From: Populus alba
Lineage: Eukaryota > Streptophyta > Magnoliopsida > Malpighiales > Salicaceae
Direction: 5' to 3'
Assembly (NCBI RefSeq): GCF_005239225.2
Contig: NC_133287.1
Span: 11,265,493-11,329,492, forward strand
DNA: 64,000 nt
Part shown: one piece after another, positions 1-9,896 of the stretch
Numbering within the stretch: position 1 is the first letter of the stretch
Layout of the letters: every line of letters starts with the position of its first letter
Translations under genes and position numbers: made by a program
Notes under the pieces: model-generated
What the model was told of the DNA's origin: nothing
Databases searched by the model: none
The model's input: the letters and a program-made list of their open reading frames with translations, nothing else

Positions 1-2680
1 TGTGATCCCTCTCCCACTTCCATTCTGGAATCAATAATGGTTGCAACAATCCAGGAGGTTTCTGGTGTTCACCCTTTACCCTCTGACAGGTCAAACACCT
101 AGAAACAAAATTTGCTACATCAGCCTTCATCCTATTCCACCAATAACACACCTTAAGATCTTTATACATCTTGGTGGAACCTGGATGCATTGTGTAAACT
201 GTCTGATATGCCTCTATCATCAATTCTCTCCTCAGATCATCAACATCAGGTACACAAAGCCTATCCCTATACCTTAGCACATCATCATCACCAATCACAA
301 AACCTGTAGCCGTACCCTGCTCAACCTCATTTCTAATCCTGAGTAGTGAATCATCTTTCTTCTGAGCTGCTTTTATCTTATCAAACAAATCTGACTTAAC
401 CTGAAAATGAGCAATCATTGCACCGGCTTCACTAAGATCAAATCTGACTCCTTCATCCACTAACTCATGCAACTCCCTAATTAGAGGTCTTCGTACTTCT
501 TTTGAATATGAGCTAAGCTCCCTGATGATTTTTCTATTCAAAGCATCGGCAACTACATTTGCCCTACCCGGGTGGTACTGTATGGTACAATCATAATCTT
601 TCAGTAGTTCCATCCATCTCCTCTTCCTCAAGTTTAGATCCCTCTGCTGAAAGATGTATTTCAAGCTCTTGTGATCTGTAAAGATCTCACAAGTTTCACC
701 ATACAAGTAGTGCCTCCAAATCTTCAAAGCAAAAATCACAGCCGCCATCTCTAAATCATGTGTAGGATAGTTCTGTTCATGCTTCTTCAGTTGTCGTGAA
801 GCATATGCAATAACCTTGCCATGCTGCATTAGAACACATCCTAACCCCACTCTCGAAGCATCACAATACACTGTGTAACCACCAGAACCTGATGGTACTG
901 CTAGAATAGGCGCTGTAGTCAATCTTTCTTTCAACTCTAAGAAACTTTTCTCACAAGCTTCAGACCACTGAAACTTAACATTTTTCTGCGTTAACTTAGT
1001 CAATGGTGCAGAAATTCGAGAAAGTTCTCCACAAACCTCCGATAGTAGCCGGCCAAACCTAAGAAACTTCTAATCTCTGTCGCCGAAGTAGGCCTAAGCC
1101 ACTGCTTAACTGCTTCAACCTTTTGAGGATCAACCTCAATCCCATTCCTTGACACTACATGCCCAAGAAATGCTACACTCTCCAACCAAAACTCACTCTT
1201 TGAGAACTTGCCATACAACTGATGATGTCGTAGAGTTTGAAGCACCATTCTCAAATGCTGCTCATGCTCCTCTCTAGACCTCGAATACACCAAAATATCA
1301 TCAATAAAAACTATCACAAATTGATCAATAAATTGGCCAAACACTCTATTCATCAAGTCCATAAAAGCCGCTGGTGCATTCATCAACCCAAAAGACATCA
1401 CTAAGAACTCATAATGACCATACCGAGTTCTAAAACGCTGTCTTTGAAATGTCGCCTCCCTAATCCTCAACTGATGATACCCAGATCGAAGATCGATCTT
1501 AGAAAAGAATTGAGCTCCCTGTAACTGATCAAACAAATCATCTATACGAGGGAGTGGGTATCTATTTCGAACTGTCACCCGATTCAATTGCCTATAATCT
1601 ATGCACAACCTCAAATGACCCATCTTTCTTCTTCACAAACAACACCGGAGCTCCCCAAGGGGACACAACCTGGTCGGATGAACTTTTTATCCAATAAATC
1701 CTGCAGCTGCTCCTTTAACTCTCTCAATTCTGCTGGCGCCATTCTATATGGTGCCATAGATATTGGTTCGGTGCCCGGAACCAAATCAATACAAAACTCA
1801 ATCTCCCTATACGGAGGCAATCCAGGTAAGTCATCGGAAATACATCGATAAACTCTCTTACTATAGGGACTTCATCTAACTGGGGAACTTCTTTCTCTAC
1901 ATCCACTATATATGCTAGGTAGCACTGTACCCCTTTTCGGGCCATTTTCCTCGAGATAGCCAACAACATAATTGATGGAGACCCAAATCTTATCTCCTTG
2001 AAATAACCAACCCAACTTCTTGATCTAGATCAAACATTATTTTCTTACCCCAACAATTTACCGAAGCCCTATGCTTAGCCAACCAATCCATTCCTAAAGT
2101 CACATCAAAATCAACCATATCTAAGACATTTAAGTCTCCCATAAAGATCTTATCTCCAATCTCTATTTCACAATCTAGATACACATACTTTACTAATATT
2201 AACTCATCTAAAGGAGTGGAGACTGAAATGGGGGATTTTAACAAGGTTGGTTGTTTATCTAACTTCATAGCAAAAATATAGGGACACTAACAAAAGAGTT
2301 GCACCCATATTAAATAATATTTTTGCTTCAAAAGAGCAAACAATACGAATATGTTGAGGTGCAGATGTACTGCCCCACCTCTTATACCTTACACACAATA
2401 GGGACATCATCCTGATCATCATCTACCCTAAGAGTATCAGTTGTTCGTCTATTCCTCGGCATTTCCTAAAATAAAAGAGAGATCACTTAGGTCATGCTAG
2501 AGCAATAGCATGATAATTATCTCAGAATTATAGGAAAGCATATCTATCACAAGGAAGAAGACATACTTGATGAGAATTTAAAATTTCAAAAACAACAAAC
2601 AAGACGATACGGATCCTAATGCTCCACTTATTATGAAATTAATTATATTATTGTTTCTTTAACCTAAAGCTCTGATACCA
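1..2680 (-). mobile_element. Ty3/gypsy (Tekay-type) retrotransposon, internal region, degenerate, cut by window edge
   Basis: On the minus strand, from right to left: a PBS, a gag start, a protease, reverse transcriptase (RT), RNase H and the start of integrase. RT at about 1000-1820 keeps the LCIDYRQLN motif, an FIDDILVYS catalytic box and [10 protein letters not shown]. RNase H shows [10 protein letters not shown] near 660-680. The integrase zinc finger is seen as MHPGSTKMY near 180 and CLTCQRVK near 90. The protease (1990-2350) contains NMGAT in place of the usual D-S/T-G-A. RT and protease lie in different frames with breaks, so the polyprotein is dead. Gag is almost absent: only about 400 bp separates the PBS from the protease. 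The domain order protease-RT-RNase H-integrase is that of Ty3/gypsy elements. Confidence 0.93.
2669..2680 (-). other. Primer binding site, initiator tRNA-Met type
   Basis: The minus strand reads TGGTATCAGAGC, complementary to the 3' end of plant initiator tRNA-Met and the usual PBS of plant gypsy elements. It lies 4 bp internal to the LTR end at 2685. This fixes the LTR boundary and the minus-strand direction of the element. Confidence 0.9.
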
Positions 2681-2684
2681 AGTT

Positions 2685-4836
2685 TGTCACGACCCGATTC
2701 CCGGATCCATGACCGGCACATAGGCAAGGTTCCCCTCCAAGGTTCCGTACCTATGCGAACCCAAACTTACATACAAACTTATCCTTCAAAAACTCAATCA
2801 GAGTTGTTCAACGCAGCAGTAACAACAAAACTAACTTTATAATATAATTCGATTGTCTTAATATAAGAGTTCATATAATATTCATAGTTTTGGAGCACTA
2901 ACTTGACATAAAAAGAAAAGGTACAAATTACAACCAAAAAGCAGGTTTCGGAAGGTTCAACAAAAAGTAACCCGCTGTCAAGCTATAAGCCTGAAAAGAA
3001 TAAATAATGAGAGGGTGAGTTCAACAACTCAGTGAGTAGATAACGTTCAATATACACACACAAGGTAATATAGCAATGAGAAATATATATACAAGTATGG
3101 CTTTAGTTCTTATACGAAGGTTTTATCAAATAGGCCATAACAAGAATATCATATGGTAGAACTCGTCAGAAAATCAAAATGCAATGAGCATGAGGCTCCG
3201 TACTGTTGGATGATCAGTCCACACAGGTTGGTGTCTCCCCCGACCAACTAGGGTTCAGATACGATGTGCACAAAGACTAACACTACCCTGTTAGCATGGG
3301 TATTCTGACTGACATACCATAGGTTCATAATCATAATCAAACAAACATATTCATATCTCAAAGCTCAACTCATGACATCAATCAAATGAGGAGCTATCAA
3401 TTCAGAATTCACTTCAAAATACATACTGGTTCATATCAAGAATTCAGATTCAATAATTGATCATGCTTTATCATAACAAGGATAATAATCAACATATATT
3501 ATCAAGAAGCATGATCCAATTCATATTAACAAATCAAATATTTATACTATTTCTCATGCATATGGAAAATTATCCACTCACCTGACTCAAAAGCAAATAG
3601 AAGCCAAAAGCAGACACTGAAGAAAATCCTACTAACGTCCCGTCGGTAGAATATCAGGATTATCTGAATACAAAGGAAATATTTTCAAGAACGACTCGAA
3701 AGAACATATAACCTATTTAATACACTTAACTAAGGGTGTATTCCGTAACCCTATATGTTTTTGAACTAACTAGTCAATTTTCTCTCAAAAACCCAAAATC
3801 TAACGGTTTTTCCCGAAATCTAATCCATAATAAAAACAACTAATAAAATTGGTAATAATTCACTAAGTAACCCTTAATTCTTCATCAAAACTAATATGCA
3901 AAAAGCTAATATTACATCTAGGGATTAATCTGGAATTTATCATATTTTTAGGGCCAAATTGTAACTTTTATCAAATGGAGGACCAAACTGAAATTTGTCA
4001 TAAATCCATGAATATACTGAAATTCTGATCTCAATTAATCCTCAATTCTGCCCAGGATGTATCATTATGCTTCAGGGATCATTTTGGAATTTTACTAAAT
4101 TTTTAGGGTCAAATTGTACTTTTTGTCAAATTGGAGGACTAAATTGAAAGTGTTAAATTCTCTTATCTATACAGTAATTCTGTCCATAATTCATATGTTA
4201 TTCTGTTCAGAATCTCGGAATATGCTCCAGGGACCAATTTGTAATTTTCCAAAGTTCGGGGACTAAACTGTAATTTTCGGAAATTGAGGGACCAAATTGA
4301 ATTTTCGTCATCTTCAACCTCAAACCCAGAATTTCAACAGATCACCTACTGTTATCCCCTGATTTCTAACATAAATTCACCATTTAAACAAAATCATAAC
4401 TCAAAATCATCATAATCTTCCAAAATCAACTTAATAATCAATTACCCACAACAATCAACCCCTAACCTTCAATTTAATTCATCAATTAAAGCCAAAACAC
4501 AAATTCTCAAAACCCTAAAATTCATCAAAACTAAAATTAAAGCTTAATTAACACATATATATACATAATCTTACCTTTTTATTTATTTCCTCCAACTTCT
4601 TTCTATTTCCTTTCCAATTTCCCTCTTTTCTCTTCTTCTTCTTCTTTCTCCCTTCTCTCTCACGATTCTGCTCTCTAATTTCAGATCACTCTTTCCTTTT
4701 CTTTTTTTTTACTTCCTATTTATATATATCAACTATTTGTCCAATTACAACTATACCCCTCATTCATTTATTCCCACTTTTAAGCCTCCAAGGGCTTTGT
4801 TGTAATATCCTATCCTATTAATTTCAAAACATTACA
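2685..4836 (-). repeat. Long terminal repeat of the gypsy element, 2.15 kb
   Basis: The block begins TGTCACGACC and ends ATTACA on the plus strand, giving TG..CA ends. A PBS abuts one end and a polypurine tract the other. Three degenerate copies of a motif of the type 'ggga(t/c)caatttg...gaggac(c/t)aaatt' occur at about 3918-4000, 4075-4155 and 4213-4305, about 150 bp apart. A minus-strand TATA box lies at 4716-4730, followed by a GAAGAAGAAG-rich stretch that would be the start of the transcript. No long ORF is present. Confidence 0.85.
4716..4730 (-). promoter_or_regulatory. LTR TATA box
   Basis: The minus strand reads GATATATATAAATAG inside the LTR, about 110 bp from its 5' end. Position and sequence fit the core promoter of the element. 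Confidence 0.55.
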
Positions 4837-5235
4837 ATCTCCCCACCTTATAAAAGTTTCGTCCTCGAAACTTAATAGAAAAGATTGAATACTTACCGAG
4901 ATTATCGAAAAGATGAGGATACTCCTCACGCATCTTATCCTCGAGCTCCCATGTCGCTTCCTCACGTGAATGGCCTTTCCATTTCACTTTCACTGAAGCT
5001 ATGTCCTTCGACCTAAGCTTCCTCACTTTTCGGTCAACTATAGCTTCCGGTTGCACCTCATAAACCATATCATCCCTCAAGTCAATGGGATGAACCTCTA
5101 ATACATGTGATGGATCTGACATATATTTCCTTAACATGGAAACATGAAATACCGGATGAATAGCAGACAAGTTTGGTGGTAATGCTAACCTATAAGCAAC
5201 TACCCCAACTCTCTCCAGAATCTCATACAGTAAAT
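4837..5235 (-). mobile_element. 3' end of a gypsy pol: integrase C-terminus, chromodomain and PPT, truncated
   Basis: The minus-strand frame at 4832-5170 and a few codons upstream (ILERVGVVAYRLALPP) match the integrase C-terminus of Tekay/Del chromoviruses: HPVFHVSMLRKY, then a chromodomain with VKVKWKGHSREEATWE and EEYPHLF. A polypurine tract (AAGGTGGGGAGAT, plus 4837-4849) sits directly against the LTR. Similarity stops near 5235, so the rest of this copy is lost. It lies upstream of the LTR on the element's strand, which is the wrong side for the element at 1-2680. It therefore belongs to a second copy that shares the LTR. Confidence 0.88.
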
Positions 5236-5534
5236 AACTATTTTTATTTAACCAAACACTCAGTCATTGTGTTTCTTCATAAACGCAACCTCTACCTCGT
5301 AGCCAAACGGGCTCAAAAATTGGCTAATTTTAGCTCTGAATAACTTGATCTGATGATCGTGTATGCTATTGTAATTTTGAAGAAATCATCTAAAGATTCT
5401 AAACAAAGAAAGAGAGCAAGTACTTGATAATGCCAGGCTACACGTTACAAAAGCAAGATGCCAGACAACAGAGGCAAACACGCGAATTAATCTCTACCTC
5501 AAAGACATGTTGTAATGGCTGTAAAATAAACCAC

Positions 5535-7151
5535 CTACGCCTTGATCCATTCAATAAATCTCTTGAAATTTTGATAAGAACTACCACCTTCTTTGAAACT
5601 ATTCATGACAGTTTCCTTGAGTTCCAATGATGTTGCTTTAAACTCTTCATTACTCAACAGTTGCTCCACCTTGTTCTTGATTTCTCCTCTTGTTATTATC
5701 CCATGTTCATCCTTGTTAAATCCCAATCCAACCTTCCAAATATCGCAAATGTAGCTTTGATTAAAGAACTGGTCAGCAAAGTAAGGCCAGCAAAGGAAAG
5801 GTACTCCACTGCATACACCTTCAATGACAGAGTTCCATCCACAGTGACTCACAAAACAAGCAACAGAAGGGTGTGCCAGCACATTTTGTTGTGGTGCCCA
5901 AGTCACTATCTTACCCTGAGGGCTCACTCTGTCTTCAAATTCTTGTAAAAAAGCATCAGGTGTTCCATTGGTTATATCTGGCCTTGAAACCCACAAGAAT
6001 GGTCTATTAGTCAGATCCAATCCCAGAGCCAATTCTTGGAACTGAGTAGGGCTTAGAACAGTTGAACTTCCAAAAGCAAGATAGATGACTGATTGTGGTG
6101 GCTGCTTATCTAGCCATTCCAAACATGTTGAGTCCTCTTGCCAGAAGCTTCCTACTGAATCTCCAAGTCTGTTGCTAGCTACAAGTGGTCCTATTGGAAT
6201 GATGTGTGGAGACAAGTTGAATGCTCCAGGCTCAAGTTCATAAGCTGAGTTGCATAGCAGCCATTCTGTTAGCTTCATGGATTGGATGTTCTTAACCATT
6301 AGTGCAAAAAATAATTTCTGGGAATTCATGTTGCCAAGACAAGCCCATACGAGCTGTGCTGTGTTTATTGCGGGCATGGTCGGGGAGAGCATAATTGTCT
6401 GCATTTTCACGGGGGTTCCTGCGAAGAAAAACTCAATCATGATGCCAATTGCATGCTTTTCTCGTCCATACAGGTAAAAATCAAGCAAATGATTGACTTA
6501 GTGAATTATCTTAGAGTTTAAAATAGCATGCCTTTTCTGTTAATTTCTTAGCATGGAGCTCTCTATCGTAATAAAAAGCAAGGGAAGGTTCAAGTGTTAC
6601 TGTTGATAAAATTGGATAGAACATCTCATCGGGACGGACAAAAAATGGTGATAGAAAGAGCTACCTTCCTTGTCTATGATTCCGTCTTCAATCAGTTTTG
6701 GGATGCTGAATCCCTGGACTAACATTGCAGCTGCAGCAGAACAAAAAGCAGCTCGCTTGATCCCCTTCTTTTCTGCAAGTTCCAAGGCCCATCCAATAGT
6801 CTGATCAGCAAGGATGCAACTGATCTTGTCACTGTCCGATGCATTAATCCTTTCTATGAACTCCTCTATTTTTCCTGGCATAAGCCTCAGGAACGTTTCA
6901 GATCTTTTCCCTGGCTTAAACCTATCCTCCCCAGATTCCAGACCATCAGAAAACGAGACTAGATGTATCAAATCTTCTGTGTCACCTTTCACTTTCAAAC
7001 CCGATGCATTCCTGATACGCTCTTCATTGTGTTGTGTGTTTACAAATGTGATTTTGAACCCATAACTAGCCAAGCAGTGTGAAAGCTCCAGTAGAGGAAT
7101 TATATGGCCTTGCTCTGGATAAGGTATAACTAGGATATGTGGATTGCCCAT
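5535..7151 (-). CDS. UGT83A1: UDP-glycosyltransferase, UGT83A1-like
   Basis: Family 1 UDP-glycosyltransferase; such cytosolic enzymes move a sugar from a UDP-sugar to small acceptors such as phenolics. Exon 1 is 7151-6665 and exon 2 is 6418-5535, with a GT..AG phase-1 intron, giving 1371 nt and 456 aa, the usual family length. The catalytic His is in PEQGH (His16) and its partner Asp is in LADQTIGWA (Asp116). The 44-residue PSPG box runs from Trp336 to Gln379 and contains HCGWNS and ADQ; the final Gln usually means UDP-glucose. The N-terminus (PHILVIPYPEQGH) and the C-terminal KRFIEWIKA resemble Arabidopsis UGT83A1. No breaks are seen. The stop codon lies about 300 bp from the truncated gypsy fragment. 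The acceptor substrate cannot be read from the sequence. Confidence 0.93.
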
Positions 7152-7596
7152 TCTAGTTTATAGTTCTTTTGTCACTGCTTTAAGTGATTTTGAACTTGGA
7201 ATTCATGCCATTCTTCAGGGGCCTGGAAAGAACAGGCCGGTAAGTTGACACTTGTTCTTCTTCTTCTTGTATATATCATGTTTATTGGAATACATTACTA
7301 TTCCCTCATCACCTCCCACCTAATGAGATGTTGATGTTTTGCTTTGTTTATATCAGATTAGTTTGGTGCGTTGTCTTTCCAAAATATTGATTAGCTTTCT
7401 CTATCACAGGTGGTCCTGATTCTTGCCCAAATACCTGTCCAAGGAGCTATTTAATACTGTCTAGGATTCATCATTTTGCAATTGCCATTTAATTTAATGT
7501 CACCTCACTGCATATATATATGTGTCTGTGTCTGTCAGGATTGTCAACGAAATCTTCTGCATTATTTTGCACTCTACATGAATTATTGCACCTACG
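7152..7596. other. Upstream region of the UGT gene
   Basis: No ORF of note. It holds the putative promoter of the minus-strand UGT gene; TATATA-like runs at about 7269-7276 and 7512-7520 are candidate TATA elements, but neither is decisive. Confidence 0.4.
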
Positions 7597-7606
7597 TATA
7601 TTTATC

Positions 7607-7804
7607 TTTTTTTTTTTTTAGTTTAACGTAGGTGTTCGGCTAGCTTGCGCGTATCTCGATTAATCCCACGGGTCCTGAAGTTAATGACTATGTAAACCTC
7701 CAGTGGCCATCATATAGGCAACCCAGGGCTCGAACCTGAGATCACAGAGAGAGCAAACTTCTTGGTCCCAAGCTCTTACCACTAGGTCACCACCTAGATG
7801 GTTA
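7607..7804 (-). mobile_element. tRNA-derived SINE with target-site duplication
   Basis: On the minus strand the element starts near ATAACCATCTAGG. It carries a tRNA-like A box (TAGTGGTAAGAGCTTGG, plus about 7768-7784) and a good B box (GGTTCGAGCCC, plus 7726-7736), and ends in a poly-A seen as a T run at 7607-7619. The 10-bp sequence TATATTTATC flanks it at 7597-7606 and 7805-7814 as a direct repeat. An internal pol III promoter, a poly-A tail and a target duplication together define a SINE. It lies about 450 bp upstream of the UGT gene in the same orientation. Confidence 0.9.
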
Positions 7805-7824
7805 TATATTTATCATTTTGCATT

Positions 7825-7924
7825 AACTAAACAGGGACGACAGTAATGGAAAATTACTCAAGAGTCTGATCCTTGCATATATTAGCAAAAAAAACTAAAC
7901 AGGGACGACAGTAATGGAAAATTA
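7825..7924 (+). repeat. Local direct duplication, 32-bp match 68 bp apart
   Basis: Positions 7825-7856 recur at 7893-7924 (both start AACTAAACAGGGACGACAGT). The copies appear identical. It lies next to the SINE target duplication and looks like a recent local duplication. Confidence 0.85.
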
Positions 7925-8300
7925 AACAGCTAACATGAGCTTATTTTTTTAATTTATTAATCAAGTATAATTAAATATTAAAAATAAAAAACATTTATTA
8001 ATAATAAATATAGTTTAAATTAATAAAACTAATATACTTGTAACCGATCAATTGATTATAGAGTATAATGACTAATAATTCAATGTACTCGGCATCTTAT
8101 TCTCCCTACAACGAACAAACAAACAAGCTTCCGCGATGCTTTTTTTGTTCTTTTTCGTTCGAGCTTTATGTTCTGTCATCCTCGTGAGTATTTCTTTAGT
8201 ACAAGACACTCTTTATTAAAAATGGGATATCTTTTGATATAATCATGAGGTTGGGGTTAAAATTTGCTATATCACGAGCTGTTTTGATGTCCAAATTAAG
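7925..8300. other. AT-rich intergenic DNA
   Basis: Mostly A/T runs. No gene, RNA or clear repeat boundary recognised. Confidence 0.4.
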
Positions 8301-8349
8301 ATTTGGAAACTATTGTCTTAGAATTTTATTTATTTATCTTCCTTGTTCT

Positions 8350-9300
8350 TGTAATTTTTCATTTAGAGTACCATGAGTCTAACAATAATGGTAGAGCTAG
8401 TCTCGGAGAAGCAAGGAAAGAAGAGCCTGTTTTTGTTTTTGTAGCTTTCCAACCACAGAACAGCTTTGGGATCTGCGTGCTCTGCAAAATTCAACCTGCG
8501 TGCTCTGCAAAACCTTTTTTGGGTGGAACCAAAATTTGTCAACAACCACAGAAGAGCTTTGGGATCTGCGAGCTCTGCAAAATTCAACCCGGTGCTCTGC
8601 AAAACTTTTTTTGCAAATCTTGCTCAACAACCAAGATTTTATCCTTCTAAAGCATCTACTGAACAAAAATCTTGTAAGATTACAACGGGAAGCCATTGTA
8701 GATGACAACGGGACTCCCACTGCGCACACTCGTCAGAGGGCCTTGAACAAAATAGACTTTAAGCTGAAATAAACCCTCCGATCTGCTCCTCCACTTGAGA
8801 AATAGCCATATTGCGCCATCGAACTGCCACCTCAAGAATCGGTAACAGAGGGTGCTAAGATGAAAATGTTTCTCTTAGAATAATCCATCCTCTTATGGCT
8901 TCCATAATAACTCAACCCTTGAAGAAAAGACATCTTCTCAAGTTTGTAGTGGCTTAAAAACATCCAGTCACTCGCATAAACAAATAGTCACACAGCAGTT
9001 GAGGACGATGCGAAGAAATGAACTGATTTTCACACCGATTGCAGACAAAGAAAGGGAGAGGAAACAGATTCTACAGGTGGGTTGGGGGAGTAGAAATTTA
9101 AACTGAAGTTGATAACAGGATGACAGATTAACAAATAATAATCACAACTCTCACCTCATCGCGCAGAAATTCCAGAGCAAATGCGGAGCTTCGAGTCTAC
9201 CCCACCACTGATCACACTATGGCCTTTCCACCAGTCAGCACATAACACCTGAATTGCGGCACATCACCACATAACGATGAAATTTCTTTAATCTGTTTCA
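8350..9300. repeat. Unclassified moderately GC-rich segment with a tandem repeat
   Basis: The composition is unlike the AT-rich flanks. A unit beginning AACCACAGAACAGCTTTGGG at about 8451 recurs at about 8544 with few differences, a period near 93 bp. Each unit contains GCTCTGCAAAA twice. Short ORFs exist in several frames of both strands, but none resembles a known family and they overlap the repeat. It may be part of an LTR, a non-coding RNA or a decayed element. Confidence 0.5.
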
Positions 9301-9896
9301 ATGGGAAAGGCTTAAAAAATTTCTTGAATCGCTGTAACAAAATCATCATCATTGAATTTTTGCTTTGTTATAAAAAAAATTATTCAGATGTTTTAATAAT
9401 ATTGAGTGTATTTTTTTTTAATAATATTGAGAAGCATTTACCTTTTTATTAATAATTATCATTAGTATTTTTTATAATTATATTATTAAATTAATTAAGT
9501 TTATTATATTTTTTTAATTCATTTGTCTTTTTTGTACATTATACATGCTCTCTATTTATTATCGATTCGAGTCTTATAAATATTAAAGGTAATAAAGACT
9601 TAAATGGTCTTTAACTTCAAGACTCATAAAATTAATCGAGATAAATACAAATTGACTCAACATCCATATTAATTAAAAAAATTAAAAAGACAAAAATAAC
9701 CTAACATATTTTCGAAACTGAAACACAGTAAATTTAAGCATGAGCTTCGAAGTTTAACAAAAATATTGAATGGGGATAAAGTAGAAGTCCATAAAAAGTT
9801 CGACAACATGTAAGGACGCAGTTCTACAGGGCTAACAGTCATTACTCTGAGGGTAACTATTTCATCATTACATGCCCCACACCACCATGAACCTTT
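9301..9896. other. AT-rich spacer and 3' flank of the hydrolase gene
   Basis: No gene seen. It includes the 3' UTR region of the minus-strand hydrolase gene (about 9780-9896) and AT-rich DNA. Confidence 0.4.

Noticed and set aside
7726..7784. A tRNA gene suggested by A and B boxes
   Set aside because: No cloverleaf with paired acceptor and anticodon arms can be drawn, and the poly-A tail and target duplication show a SINE.
8303..8772. Several overlapping frames of 79-115 codons on both strands
   Set aside because: They overlap each other and the 93-bp tandem repeat and show no domain or splice-supported structure.
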